This document shows positions 25,601 through 34,289 of a DNA stretch of 46,010 nt, piece after piece. The first letter of the stretch is position 1. Each line of letters begins with the position of its first letter. Origin of the DNA: Shewanella sp. Isolate13 (GTDB lineage Bacteria; Pseudomonadota; Gammaproteobacteria; Enterobacterales; Shewanellaceae). Under the pieces are notes generated by a model. It had not been told where the DNA came from. It did not search any database and saw only the letters and a list, made by a program, of their open reading frames with translations. Location of the stretch: contig NZ_JAKEVD010000029.1 in NCBI RefSeq assembly GCF_022398325.1, forward strand, positions 16,208-62,217. Reading direction: 5' to 3'. The position numbers were made by a program, and so were the translations under genes.

Positions 25601-27140
25601 TATCCTGAGAGTCTAAGTAACCAAAAATATGATTACCACCTAGCCATAAGCGCTGGCTGCTATCTCGAGTAATCGAGACGATCTCAACCGCTATATTACT
25701 ATTGAGGGCGCTGCCTAACCGCACCGACTTAGGCTCAAGGAACCCCTGTTGCCAATAAAATAGCCCACTACTCGTTGCAAACCAGATACGCCCCTCAATG
25801 AGAGGATCGAAGTAAGTATTGTAAACAACTTTATGTTCAAGCGAACTTTTACCACCGGACCAGCTGGCAAAACTTTGGGTATGGAAAGTGTTCTTATTTA
25901 CAACAGATAAACCATTGGTACTCGAGAGCAATAGATAGTCTTCGTCTAATGAATCGATTTTATAAATACTATCGTTTAAGTTTATGCCATGAGGATTAAT
26001 GACATAAGACCCCTGAGTCCGCTTGTCCACTAAGATCAGACCGGCATCGGTACCAAACCAGAGGTGTTCATCATCTGTATAGATAGCCCAAATCACCTCA
26101 TCCTTCATCTGGTAGGGTGAGGCTTTGCTGAATTTATCAATAATAAAGTCGGGATCGTTGGCTAAGATCGCCACTCCATCGCCACTGCCACCGACCCAAA
26201 TTAACCCCGTTTCATCGACAGCGATATCGTAGGTGTAATCGATATTAGACTTGAGCTTTAATTCATTACCGTAGAGCACACCTTTTTTGGCATCGGGAAA
26301 CCATCTTAGCAATCCAGCCCGAGTAGATAGCCACAGAAACCCCTGTTTATCTTCGGCGATACTCGTGATGTAGTGCTGGAGTTGTTCAACTTTTTCTATT
26401 GCTAAACTGGCTTGGTCGATCTCAAACAACCCCTTACTCGAGGTTATCCACGCTCGGCCACTGGAATGACGAAAAACATTCTTAATCTTTCCCCAGGCAT
26501 CGGGCCAAGGCAACACACCCAGCCTGACTCCATGGATATCTCGCACCTCTAAATGCTGCTCTTTGCCAATAAGCAGACGCTGATCGGATAGGGGTAACAT
26601 AATACGCCATGGGTGATCGAGATTGCTGGGAAGGAAGTTTATCCGTTCAAGTGACATGCTTTGATAGTTAAAACGAAGCAATTCACCATCAAAGGTCAAA
26701 AAGATCCTGTCACCGTTAGCCTCTTCTATTTGAGATACGATGCCACTACCGCGATACTCAGGAAATAACTCAGGGCTACCAAACTCAATAAATTCGTTGG
26801 TGTAAATATCATATAGGTAAATGCGATAGGCACCACTAACAAGGATATGTTGCTTACTTAGAGGCAGAGAGAGGTAAAGCACACTATCGGAGAGTTTTGA
26901 GTGTAAACCGACCTTATCGATTCGACGAACTTTATTACTGCTGACTCGATACAGCCCCTCTTCTGTCGCCAACCAGGTAAAACCGTGCTCGTCAAAAGCG
27001 ATATCCCACACAGTGCCATTGATGAGTCCATCACTCGCACTCAATACGCGCTGCACCACTCCGTTAGCCAGAGCAGGTACGGCGCAAGTAACCATTAATA
27101 GAATAAAGCCAAGCCAAATTTTTTTAATTATTGTTCTCAT
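22677..27140 (-). CDS. Periplasmic propeller sensor with PAS, GGDEF and EAL domains
   Basis: A 1487-residue hybrid sensor. A signal peptide (ending VPALA, about 26) leads to a long periplasmic region of Reg_prop beta-propeller repeats (about 30-660; blocks such as DEHGFTWLATEEGLYR, DKQGFLWLSTRAGLLR, DETGLIWVGGSGDGVA). A Y_Y_Y-type domain follows (700-760), then one membrane segment (about 772-790), a PAS/PAC domain (about 805-925), a second PAS (930-1045), GGDEF (1050-1225; intact GGDEF at 1133-1137, no upstream RxxD inhibitory site) and EAL (1230-1475; EAL 1262-1264, ExTE, DDFGTGYSS, KIDRSF, AEGVE). Both c-di-GMP domains look competent. The signal sensed by the propeller is unknown; propellers of this type often sense carbohydrates in histidine kinase versions. 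It is monocistronic. Confidence 0.92.
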   Translation of the reverse strand: MRTIIKKIWLGFILLMVTCAVPALANGVVQRVLSASDGLINGTVWDIAFDEHGFTWLATEEGLYRVSSNKVRRIDKVGLHSKLSDSVLYLSLPLSKQHILVSGAYRIYLYDIYTNEFIEFGSPELFPEYRGSGIVSQIEEANGDRIFLTFDGELLRFNYQSMSLERINFLPSNLDHPWRIMLPLSDQRLLIGKEQHLEVRDIHGVRLGVLPWPDAWGKIKNVFRHSSGRAWITSSKGLFEIDQASLAIEKVEQLQHYITSIAEDKQGFLWLSTRAGLLRWFPDAKKGVLYGNELKLKSNIDYTYDIAVDETGLIWVGGSGDGVAILANDPDFIIDKFSKASPYQMKDEVIWAIYTDDEHLWFGTDAGLILVDKRTQGSYVINPHGINLNDSIYKIDSLDEDYLLLSSTNGLSVVNKNTFHTQSFASWSGGKSSLEHKVVYNTYFDPLIEGRIWFATSSGLFYWQQGFLEPKSVRLGSALNSNIAVEIVSITRDSSQRLWLGGNHIFGYLDSQDIFHPVLEPLSFRSGEPNVRFIKEVNPGELWLGLDAQGLISYDVQTGALRSVTDDWKVKCSGIYFIEDLGHYRLIGCPRSMIRQNLIDGEIVTVLPHDGWISDELNEGAYFAADEGVYLGTPDGAMLLNVETLENRTAHDSVILESVEIYFEDHSELNLMPLNDYHILPGAQLISFQLSRNNYLDEKPMQLQYRLRRSGLDKQASYIYLDGNSQLNISGLESGAYALDILSMDNEIWSDKPFSYRFYVEKFWWQSSWFKGMLLICLLLAALGVILIRQRQVKAFKVMNSALTNSENRLKQALKGSNSELWEWQREGELFRLENIAGLLSAEEPQVYLSLKEFPIHQEDAAEVMAAWEDMLQERTDRFELEYRYWRTDGSMGWVRVMGRPVERSLSTGVIERVSGIYSDITEQRKLKDDVYLLAQAFENTSEAVLIFDSSERIQVTNKSAQDMIGLAPDNLIGLAFLEVLQVDGVSSSIANLLQQGLSWTGECFVDTGEGLNRPVWLNVSSILNTHGDTSHYVAVFSDITERKRTEADLRRLANYDVLTGLPNRSLFSSKLSQSVYQAEKDGTSLALLFLDLDRFKHVNDSYGHSMGDALLVEASNRLQALISDENVLCRFGGDEFVILLRDGPNIDAINYLCEQLLASIERPFMLYGREFYISTSIGVSLWPEDAKQPEALIKNADLAMYHAKEEGRGHFKYYSEERNAEALYHLKLEADLRKAIERNQLELHFQPQIDILQNDKLVGVEALLRWRHPKEGFIRTDIFIKVAEACGLIVEIDRWVMREACLYGARWAEQLAEPIKVSVNISALHFRLPDFISGVQQIMAETGMPNSSLSLEITEGVLMKELKVAKQHLKALKEIGIDVAIDDFGTGYSSLAYLRHFEVNTLKIDRSFLIDIATNKADQAIASSIIELARNLKLDVVAEGVETHEQLEHVFSRGCYVIQGYYFAKPMPLAAIEEYMGLEQELSLEG

Positions 27141-27240
27141 CTGCTTTAGTGCCCTTCCAGATTAACTCGAATGTAGCATTTAGGTAACAGAGATTCACCC
27201 TTTGATTACCTAAAAAACACTATTGCATGTAGCTCAAATA

Positions 27241-27267
27241 AAAAAGCGCTCAAAAGAGCGCTTTTTT
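27241..27267. terminator. Terminator after lpdA
   Basis: AAAAAGCGCTC and GAGCGCTTTTT form a perfect stem around AAAA, with A and T runs on both sides. It ends 29 bases from the lpdA stop codon and closes the pyruvate dehydrogenase locus on the minus strand. Confidence 0.9.
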
Positions 27268-27295
27268 CAGGTGAAAAGCAGTTTATCTTAACCGC

Positions 27296-28723
27296 TTACT
27301 TTTTCTTCTTTGCCTTTGGGTTTGGCAAATCAGTGATTGAACCTTCATAAATCTCAGCCGCTAGGCCAACAGACTCATGCAATGTTGGGTGAGCATGAAT
27401 CGTTAGTGCTAGATCTTCAGCGTCACAACCCATTTCAATTGCGAGGCCGATTTCACCTAATAGCTCACCACCGTTAACACCGACAATAGCACCACCAATA
27501 ACACGGTGTGTCTCTTTGTCGAAAATAAGCTTAGTCATGCCATCGGCACAATCAGAGGCGATTGCACGGCCGCTTGCTGCCCATGGGAAAGTCGCTGTTT
27601 CGTAAGCAACACCTTGCTCTTTCGCTTCTTTCTCAGTTAGGCCAACCCACGCTACTTCTGGGTCAGTGTAGGCGATTGATGGGATAACTTTAGGATCGAA
27701 GTAGTGCTTAAGACCAGAAATTACCTCAGCAGCTACATGACCTTCATGCACACCTTTGTGCGCAAGCATTGGTTGACCCACGATGTCACCGATTGCAAAG
27801 ATGTTTGGTACGTTAGTACGCATCTGCTTATCAACATTGATGAAGCCACGCTCATCGACATTCACGCCAGCTTTCTCTGCATCTAGACCTTTACCATTTG
27901 GAACACGGCCAATTGCAACCAATACTGCGTCATAACGCACTGGCTCTGTTGGCGCTTTCTTGCCTTCCATCGTCACGTAGATGCCATCTTCTTTTGCTTC
28001 TACTGCAGTAACTTTGGTTTCAAGCATCAAGTTGAACTTCTTCTTGATCTTCTTGGTATAAACGCGAACTACGTCTTTGTCAGCAGCTGGGATCACTTGG
28101 TCAAACATCTCAACCACGTCGATTTCGCTACCTAGAGAAGAGTATACGGTACCCATCTCTAGACCTATGATGCCGCCGCCCATAACCAGTAGCTTGCCAG
28201 GCACTTCTTTAAGCTCTAGCGCATCAGTTGAATCCCATACGCGAGGATCATCATGAGGAATAAATGGCAGTTGAATTGGGCGAGAACCCGCTGCAATAAT
28301 TGCCTGCTCAAAATGAACGACTTTAACGCCGTCTTCACCTTGAACTTCTAACGTGTTAGGACCTGTGAACTTACCAAGACCATTAACCACGTCAACCTTA
28401 CGCATCTTAGACATTCCGCCTAAGCCGTTGGTTAGCTGACCGATTACTGATTGCTTGTATTCACGTAGCTTATCAAGATCAATCTGTGGCTCACTGAAAA
28501 CAACACCGTGGTTAGAAACCGCTTTTGCTTCTTCAATGACTTTAGAAACGTGAAGCAAGGCTTTAGAAGGGATACAACCAACGTTTAGACATACACCGCC
28601 TAACGTGCTGAAACGTTCGACGATAACAGTATCTAGACCTAAATCTGCAGCACGGAATGCAGCTGAATAGCCAGCAGGGCCAGCGCCTAGTACAACTACC
28701 TGAGTTTTAATTTCGTTACTCAT
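27296..28723 (-). CDS. lpdA: Dihydrolipoamide dehydrogenase (E3)
   Basis: Lpd reoxidises the dihydrolipoyl arms of the pyruvate and 2-oxoglutarate dehydrogenase complexes and passes electrons through FAD to NAD. The 475-residue protein starts with the FAD-binding motif VVVLGAGPAGYSAAFRAADLG, has the redox disulphide in GGVCLNVGCIPSKALL, the NAD-binding GGGIIGLEMG, the second FAD motif NIFAIGDIVG, and the C-terminal catalytic HAHPTLHES. A ribosome binding site AGGAAAAC precedes the ATG. A strong terminator (28908-28940) separates it from aceF, so a promoter of its own in the 219-base gap is likely, as in E. coli; this gap also holds a CRP/FNR-like site. Confidence 0.98.
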   Translation of the reverse strand: MSNEIKTQVVVLGAGPAGYSAAFRAADLGLDTVIVERFSTLGGVCLNVGCIPSKALLHVSKVIEEAKAVSNHGVVFSEPQIDLDKLREYKQSVIGQLTNGLGGMSKMRKVDVVNGLGKFTGPNTLEVQGEDGVKVVHFEQAIIAAGSRPIQLPFIPHDDPRVWDSTDALELKEVPGKLLVMGGGIIGLEMGTVYSSLGSEIDVVEMFDQVIPAADKDVVRVYTKKIKKKFNLMLETKVTAVEAKEDGIYVTMEGKKAPTEPVRYDAVLVAIGRVPNGKGLDAEKAGVNVDERGFINVDKQMRTNVPNIFAIGDIVGQPMLAHKGVHEGHVAAEVISGLKHYFDPKVIPSIAYTDPEVAWVGLTEKEAKEQGVAYETATFPWAASGRAIASDCADGMTKLIFDKETHRVIGGAIVGVNGGELLGEIGLAIEMGCDAEDLALTIHAHPTLHESVGLAAEIYEGSITDLPNPKAKKKK

Positions 28724-28832
28724 GTTTTCCTCTATTCTTTTTATGTCGTTGATGGCACCGACTTAACAATAAGTACCGACTCAACGAAAAACTGTGGCCA
28801 AATCTTGTAAGGTGGCCGCATTTTAACCTTTG

Positions 28833-28848
28833 TTTGATACGGATCACA
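28833..28848 (-). promoter_or_regulatory. Candidate CRP/FNR-type site upstream of lpdA
   Basis: TTTGATACGGATCACA fits CRP (TGTGA-N6-TCACA, one mismatch) and nearly fits FNR (TTGAT-N4-ATCAA, one mismatch). It is 110 bases upstream of the lpdA start. Confidence 0.35.
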
Positions 28849-28907
28849 ATCCTAGAAACACTTAATCTTGTTGATGATTCTTAATAGTTGAAGATTAAGC
28901 TATCTAG

Positions 28908-28940
28908 AAAATAGGCTGCTTGAATCAAGCAGCCTATTTT
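28908..28940 (-). terminator. Terminator between aceF and lpdA
   Basis: AAAATAGGCTGCTTGA and TCAAGCAGCCTATTTT form a perfect 16-base stem around one base, just 2 bases past the aceF stop codon. It uncouples lpdA from aceEF transcription. Confidence 0.85.
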
Positions 28941-28942
28941 GT

Positions 28943-30544
28943 TTAAAGCACTAAGGTTCGAATATCTGACAGGCAGCTATTCAAGTAAGTGATGAAACGC
29001 GCACCATCGGCACCATCGATCACTCTATGGTCATAAGAGAGTGATAGCGGCAACATCAAGCGCGGCTCAAACTCTTTACCGTTCCAAACTGGCTTCATGT
29101 CTGACTTAGATACGCCCAAGATAGCCACTTCAGGTGCATTCACAATCGGCGTAAATGCCGTACCACCAATGCCGCCTAAGCTTGAAATGGTGAAGCAGCC
29201 GCCTTGCATATCAGCAGCCGTTAGCTTGCCGTCACGGGCTTTCTTAGACACTTCTTTCAATTCATTAGAAAGCTCATGAATCCCTTTCTTGTTCACATCT
29301 TTAAAGACGGGAACTACAAGGCCATTCGGCGTATCAACAGCGATACCTATGTTGACGTACTTCTTCAAAATCAAGCTTTCGCCATCTTCTGACAGTGAAG
29401 AGTTAAAGGTTGGGAAAGTTTCCAACGCCTTAGCTGCAGCCTTCATAATAAATACTAAAGGCGTGATCTTCATGCCCGAGTCTTTCTTCGCTTCAGCAGC
29501 ATTTTGTGCCTTACGGAAAGCTTCTAGCTCTGTAATATCTGCATCATCCCACTGGGTAACATGCGGGATCTTCACCCAGTTACGGTGTAGGTTAGCACCT
29601 GAGATCTTTTGAATACGTGATAGCGGTTTAACTTCTGTCTCACCAAACTTGCTGAAATCGACTTTTGGCCATGCCAATAGATTCAATTCGTTACTACCAC
29701 CAGCAGTGTTAACACTACCCGATTCAACTTGCTTGATCGCCGCTTTAATGTAGTTTTGAACGTCTTCTTTAATGATACGATTCTTACGGCCTGTACCTTT
29801 CACGTTAGTAAGGTTAACACCGAGTTCACGCGCCATACGGCGGATCACTGGTGAAGCATGCGCGTAAGCACTGTTCTCAACGAAGTCTTCTTTCGCTGCA
29901 GTTGTCGCTGGCTGACTAGAGACTGCTTGGCTAGGTGCAGGAGCGGCAACTGGCGCAGGAGCAGCTTGTGCAGCGGCTGGCGCCTCAACTGCAGGAGCGC
30001 TACCCGCCACTTCGAAGGTCATAATTAATGAGCCCGTAGACACCTTGTCGCCTTGAGCAACTTTAATCTCTAATACTTTTCCGGCAAAGGGTGCTGGTAC
30101 TTCCATCGCAGCCTTGTCGCCCTCAACAGAGATAAGAGATTGTTCCTCAGTTACCGTGTCGCCCACTTTAACCATGATCTCGGTCACTTCAACCTCATCG
30201 CCACCAATATCTGGTACGTTGACGTCTTGTGCAGTTGGCGCTGCCGATGGTGCTGCTACGGCAACCGGAGCAGGCTCAGCAACAGGCGCAGCTTCTGCTG
30301 TACTCGCTGCTGCATCAGATTCAAAAATCATAATTAATGAGTCTGTAGACACTTTATCGCCAACGGCTACTTTGATCTCTTTCACAATACCCGCTTTCGA
30401 TGCCGGAACTTCCATCGCAGCTTTATCGCCCTCAACAGAGATAAGCGATTGCTCCTCTTCAACCTTGTCACCAACGCTAACAAGGATCTCTGTTACTTCA
30501 ACCTCATCCGCACCAATATCAGGGACATTAATTTCGATTGCCAT
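28943..30544 (-). CDS. aceF: Pyruvate dehydrogenase E2, dihydrolipoamide acetyltransferase
   Basis: AceF is the core of the pyruvate dehydrogenase complex and transfers the acetyl group from the lipoyl arm to CoA. I start it at 30544 (MAIEINVPDIGADEVEV), since an upstream extension would run back into aceE. The 533-residue protein has two lipoyl domains with lysines at 41 and 144 (both GDKAAMEVPA), joined by Ala/Pro linkers, then the E1/E3-binding domain (YAHASPVIRRMARELGVNL) and the catalytic domain ending with the His motif DHRVIDGADGARF. E. coli AceF has three lipoyl domains, so this is the two-domain form. It starts 13 bases after aceE. Confidence 0.97.
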   Translation of the reverse strand: MAIEINVPDIGADEVEVTEILVSVGDKVEEEQSLISVEGDKAAMEVPASKAGIVKEIKVAVGDKVSTDSLIMIFESDAAASTAEAAPVAEPAPVAVAAPSAAPTAQDVNVPDIGGDEVEVTEIMVKVGDTVTEEQSLISVEGDKAAMEVPAPFAGKVLEIKVAQGDKVSTGSLIMTFEVAGSAPAVEAPAAAQAAPAPVAAPAPSQAVSSQPATTAAKEDFVENSAYAHASPVIRRMARELGVNLTNVKGTGRKNRIIKEDVQNYIKAAIKQVESGSVNTAGGSNELNLLAWPKVDFSKFGETEVKPLSRIQKISGANLHRNWVKIPHVTQWDDADITELEAFRKAQNAAEAKKDSGMKITPLVFIMKAAAKALETFPTFNSSLSEDGESLILKKYVNIGIAVDTPNGLVVPVFKDVNKKGIHELSNELKEVSKKARDGKLTAADMQGGCFTISSLGGIGGTAFTPIVNAPEVAILGVSKSDMKPVWNGKEFEPRLMLPLSLSYDHRVIDGADGARFITYLNSCLSDIRTLVL

Positions 30545-30557
30545 TTTGTGTTGCCTC

Positions 30558-33218
30558 TTACGCGTATAGCGGGTTTGTCTTGTCAGTGTCGATGTTGAAC
30601 TTAGCGATGGCTTGTGCAACCACTGACTTTTCAATATCACCACGTTTTGCGAGTTCATTCAGTGCCGCTACAACAACGTAGCCAGCATTGACTTCAAAGT
30701 GACGACGTAGGTTTTCACGGCTGTCTGAACGACCAAAACCATCTGTACCTAGTACTTTGAATGTTTCTGAAGGCATAAATGCACGAACTTGTTCCGCATA
30801 ATTCTTCATGTAATCTGTTGCTGCAATTGCAGGCTCTTTGCCCATCACTTGGGTGATATACGCTTGCTTAGGCTCTGCTTCAGGATGCAACATGTTATAA
30901 CGCTCAACATCTTGACCTTCACGGGTTAACTCGTTAAATGAAGTCACTGAGTAAACATCTGACGCCACATCGTACTCATCACTTAGGATCTGCGCTGCTT
31001 TACGCACTTCATTCATGATGGTACCCGAGCTCATTAACTGAACCTTATGGCTACCCTTATAAGATTCAAGCTTATAGATACCTTTACGAATACCTTCCTC
31101 GCAACCTTCTGGCATTGCTGGCATCGCATAGTTTTCATTCATCAGCGTCAAGTAGTAGAACACGTTCTCTTGCTCGCCATACATACGACGGATGCCGTCT
31201 TGCATGATCACCGCTAGCTCGTAAGCGAATGTTGGATCGTAAGAGATACAGTTCGGAATGGTGTTTGCCTGAACATGGCTGTGACCATCTTCGTGCTGTA
31301 GACCTTCACCGTTTAGCGTTGTACGCCCTGCTGTAGCACCTAATAGGAAGCCACGAGCCTGCTGATCACCCGCCATCCATGCCATGTCACCAACGCGTTG
31401 GAAACCAAACATAGAGTAGTAGATGTAGAATGGGATCATAGGCAGATCGTTAGTGCTGTATGAAGTTGCTGCTGCAACCCAAGACGACATAGCACCTAGC
31501 TCATTGATACCTTCCTGTAGTACTTGGCCAGAAGTGGCTTCTTTGTAGTAAGACACAACGCTACGATCTTCTGGCGTATATTCCTGACCATACGGGTTAT
31601 AAATACCAATTTGACGGAATAAGCCTTCCATACCAAAGGTACGCGCTTCATCGGCAATAATTGGCACTATGTTCTTACCAATACCCTTGTTTTTAAGCAG
31701 GATATTCAAGGTACGCACGAATGCCATAGTGGTTGAAATTTCACGCTTTTGCTCAACAAGCAAAGAGCTAAATTCTTCAACAGCAGGTAGTTCTAATGCC
31801 TTAGTGAAATTAGGTAAACGCTGTGGAGTATAACCATGCAGTGCATCACGGCGCGCGTGTAGATAATCATATTCTGGCGAGCCTTCCTCTAACTTTAAGT
31901 AAGGTAGCTCAGACACTTTGTCATCACTTAGCAAATCGCTTAGTCCTAGGCGGTTACGAAGCTGTAGCACATGAGTCATGTCCATTTTCTTCACGCCGTG
32001 AGCGATATTCTTGCCTTCAGCCGCATCACCCATGCCATAACCTTTTACGGTTTTAGCTAAGATTACCGTTGGCTTGCCTTTTGTCTCTTGAGCATTCTTA
32101 AATGCTGCAAACAACTTAGATGGCTCATGACCACCGCGCTTAAGCGCGAAGATCTCAGCGTCTGTCATATCAGATACAAGGGCTGCTGTTTCTGGGTACT
32201 TACCGAAGAAGTGCTCACGTACATAAGCGCCGTCTTTTGACTTAAATGTCTGGTAGTCACCATCGATGGTTTCATTCATCAACTGCAGTAATTTACCTGT
32301 GGTGTCTTTTGCAATCAGTGAGTCCCAGTTGTTACCCCAGATCACCTTGACCACATTCCAACCTGCACCTCTAAACAAGCCTTCAAGCTCTTGAATGATC
32401 TTACCGTTACCCATAACAGGACCATCTAGGCGCTGTAGATTACAGTTGATTAAGAAGCATAGGTTGTCTAACTTTTCACGGGCAGCGAAAGAGATTGCAC
32501 CGCGTGATTCCGGCTCATCCATCTCACCATCACCAAGGAATGCATATACACGCTGGGCAGAAGTATCTTTTAGGCCACGGCCGTCTAGGTACTTAAGAAA
32601 ACGTGCCTGATAAATTGCAGACATTGGGCCTAGACCCATAGATACGGTCGGGAACTGCCAGAACTCAGGCATCAGCTTTGGATGCGGGTATGAAGGAATA
32701 CCTTTGCCATCAACTTCCTGACGGAAATTATCTAGCTGCTCTTCAGTCAAGCGGCCTTCAACGAATGCACGCGAGTAGATACCTGGAGAGATGTGACCTT
32801 GGTAATAGACTAAATCACCACCATCTACCTCGTTTGGCGCACGGAAGAAGTGGTTAAAACACATTTCATAAAATGAAGCGGCAGATTGGTAAGACGCCAT
32901 ATGGCCACCGAGGTCTAGATCTTTTTTAGACGCACGTAGCACAATCATGGTTGCGTTCCAACGAATAATTGAGCGAATACGACGCTCAATAGTTGTATTA
33001 CCAGGATAAGCAGGCTCTTGGCTTGTAGGAATAGTATTGATGTAGTTAGTCGTAATCCCCGTTGCCATATCGACACCGTCTAAGCGGGCCTTATCGAGTA
33101 CTTGTTCCAATAGGAATTGAGCACGCTCAACCCCTTCTTCACGTACAACAGATTCTAAAGCAGACAACCACTCGTTGGTTTCTAGTGGATCGACATCTTG
33201 TAGCATATGTTCAGACAT
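30558..33218 (-). CDS. aceE: Pyruvate dehydrogenase E1 component (homodimeric)
   Basis: AceE decarboxylates pyruvate with thiamine diphosphate and transfers the acetyl group to the lipoyl arm of AceF. It is 886 residues, the usual length of the homodimeric gammaproteobacterial E1. Family landmarks include the MSEHMLQDVDPLETNEWLSALESV start, the GHISPGIYSRAFVEGRL block, the ThDP motif beginning GDGEMDEPESRGA and ending NLQRLDG, and the QHEDGHSH region. A good ribosome binding site (GGAAAGGA) precedes the ATG. It lies 106 bases downstream of pdhR in the order pdhR-aceE-aceF, so it is probably co-transcribed and repressed by PdhR in the absence of pyruvate. Confidence 0.98.
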   Translation of the reverse strand: MSEHMLQDVDPLETNEWLSALESVVREEGVERAQFLLEQVLDKARLDGVDMATGITTNYINTIPTSQEPAYPGNTTIERRIRSIIRWNATMIVLRASKKDLDLGGHMASYQSAASFYEMCFNHFFRAPNEVDGGDLVYYQGHISPGIYSRAFVEGRLTEEQLDNFRQEVDGKGIPSYPHPKLMPEFWQFPTVSMGLGPMSAIYQARFLKYLDGRGLKDTSAQRVYAFLGDGEMDEPESRGAISFAAREKLDNLCFLINCNLQRLDGPVMGNGKIIQELEGLFRGAGWNVVKVIWGNNWDSLIAKDTTGKLLQLMNETIDGDYQTFKSKDGAYVREHFFGKYPETAALVSDMTDAEIFALKRGGHEPSKLFAAFKNAQETKGKPTVILAKTVKGYGMGDAAEGKNIAHGVKKMDMTHVLQLRNRLGLSDLLSDDKVSELPYLKLEEGSPEYDYLHARRDALHGYTPQRLPNFTKALELPAVEEFSSLLVEQKREISTTMAFVRTLNILLKNKGIGKNIVPIIADEARTFGMEGLFRQIGIYNPYGQEYTPEDRSVVSYYKEATSGQVLQEGINELGAMSSWVAAATSYSTNDLPMIPFYIYYSMFGFQRVGDMAWMAGDQQARGFLLGATAGRTTLNGEGLQHEDGHSHVQANTIPNCISYDPTFAYELAVIMQDGIRRMYGEQENVFYYLTLMNENYAMPAMPEGCEEGIRKGIYKLESYKGSHKVQLMSSGTIMNEVRKAAQILSDEYDVASDVYSVTSFNELTREGQDVERYNMLHPEAEPKQAYITQVMGKEPAIAATDYMKNYAEQVRAFMPSETFKVLGTDGFGRSDSRENLRRHFEVNAGYVVVAALNELAKRGDIEKSVVAQAIAKFNIDTDKTNPLYA

Positions 33219-33324
33219 TTGCAGTCCTTTCCTATACGTAATACCTAAGTAACTACTGCCAGTTATTAGTGTATTTGATTTAAATCTACTTCGGTTACAA
33301 GCCTATTCCTCAAGTTGAGTAAGC

Positions 33325-34077
33325 TTATACACCACTCTTTAAACGGCGCAGGCTACGCTGCAACCGGCTATCTTCTTCCCTTACAGACAACATCACTTCT
33401 TCAATGTAACTTAAGTGTTCATTGGAAGCTTCGCGTGCCGCTTCAGGGTCTCGACGAACAATGGCAGCGAGCAGTGCTCGCCGATGTTCATTGGCCATCG
33501 TAGAGGCTTCTTCGCGTCGGCTTAAAAGCTCTAAGTTCTGTGCCACGTTCTTATGCAGCACAGGGGATAAACTTAATACTAGGTGTAACATAGCCACGTT
33601 GTGGGAAGCTTCTGCGACTGCACGATAAAAACGCACAATGGCATTAGCTTGCTCTTCGATGTTTTTAGCGGCTTCCACTTCTAAAATGGTGCGCTTGATA
33701 TTTTGCATATCGGCATCGGTACCACGAAGCGCAGCAAAGTACGCCATCATGCCTTCTGTGGCATGACGAAACTCCAGCAAGTCATACTGACTCTCTGAAT
33801 CTGAATGCATTAGTTCAACGATTGGATCGGCAAGACTTTGCCAAAGCTGCTCTTTTACATAGGTTCCGCCGCCTTGACGACGCATCAACAAGCCCTTTGC
33901 CTCAAGCTTCTGGATCGCTTCACGCAAAGAAGGTCGGGAGACTTCAAATTGCAACGCCAGTTCACGTTCGGGAGGAAGCTTCTGACCTGGTTGGATACTC
34001 CCTTCCAAGATCATCTGTTCCAACTGCCCCATAATGACGTCGGATATTTTCGGCTGGTTTATTTTGCTATAAGCCAT
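33325..34077 (-). CDS. pdhR: Pyruvate-responsive repressor PdhR
   Basis: A 250-residue GntR-family (FadR subfamily) repressor. The N-terminal winged helix (about 8-75) includes the GntR signature PGQKLPPERELALQFEVSRPSLREAI and the wing RRQGGGTYV. The C-terminal FCD-type helical domain (about 95-230) binds the effector, pyruvate in E. coli. It heads the pdhR-aceEF locus, and a perfect PdhR operator lies 23 bases upstream of its start codon, so autorepression and control of the whole locus are expected. Confidence 0.95.
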   Translation of the reverse strand: MAYSKINQPKISDVIMGQLEQMILEGSIQPGQKLPPERELALQFEVSRPSLREAIQKLEAKGLLMRRQGGGTYVKEQLWQSLADPIVELMHSDSESQYDLLEFRHATEGMMAYFAALRGTDADMQNIKRTILEVEAAKNIEEQANAIVRFYRAVAEASHNVAMLHLVLSLSPVLHKNVAQNLELLSRREEASTMANEHRRALLAAIVRRDPEAAREASNEHLSYIEEVMLSVREEDSRLQRSLRRLKSGV

Positions 34078-34099
34078 ATGGGCCTCAGCTCCTATTGTA

Positions 34100-34116
34100 A
34101 ATTGGTCTTACCAATT
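34100..34116 (-). promoter_or_regulatory. PdhR operator
   Basis: AATTGGTCTTACCAATT is a perfect palindrome around CTT and matches the E. coli PdhR box ATTGGTnnnACCAAT at every defined base. It sits immediately upstream of pdhR. Confidence 0.9.
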
Positions 34117-34260
34117 TAATTGACTGAGCGCACTTTATCAAATCACACTTTGGATGTCCAGTTAGTGATCTACATCATATCTATGCACGATGTGTGAGCA
34201 TAGCTGATTTTTTTCACTATGGGGTCAGACCAATGTGCCAAATTAGATAATTAGCGCAGT

Positions 34261-34279
34261 GATAATTATTATCATAAGC
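34261..34279. promoter_or_regulatory. Candidate Fur box
   Basis: GATAATTATTATCATAAGC matches 15 of 19 positions of the Fur consensus GATAATGATAATCATTATC. It lies between pdhR and ampE, in a region without an annotated gene on the plus strand. Confidence 0.45.
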
Positions 34280-34289
34280 AATTAAACAT

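Noticed and set aside
30114..30569. Open frame of 151 codons antisense to aceF
   Set aside because: It lies opposite the two lipoyl domains and repeats with them; a mirror of the repeated lipoyl coding sequence.
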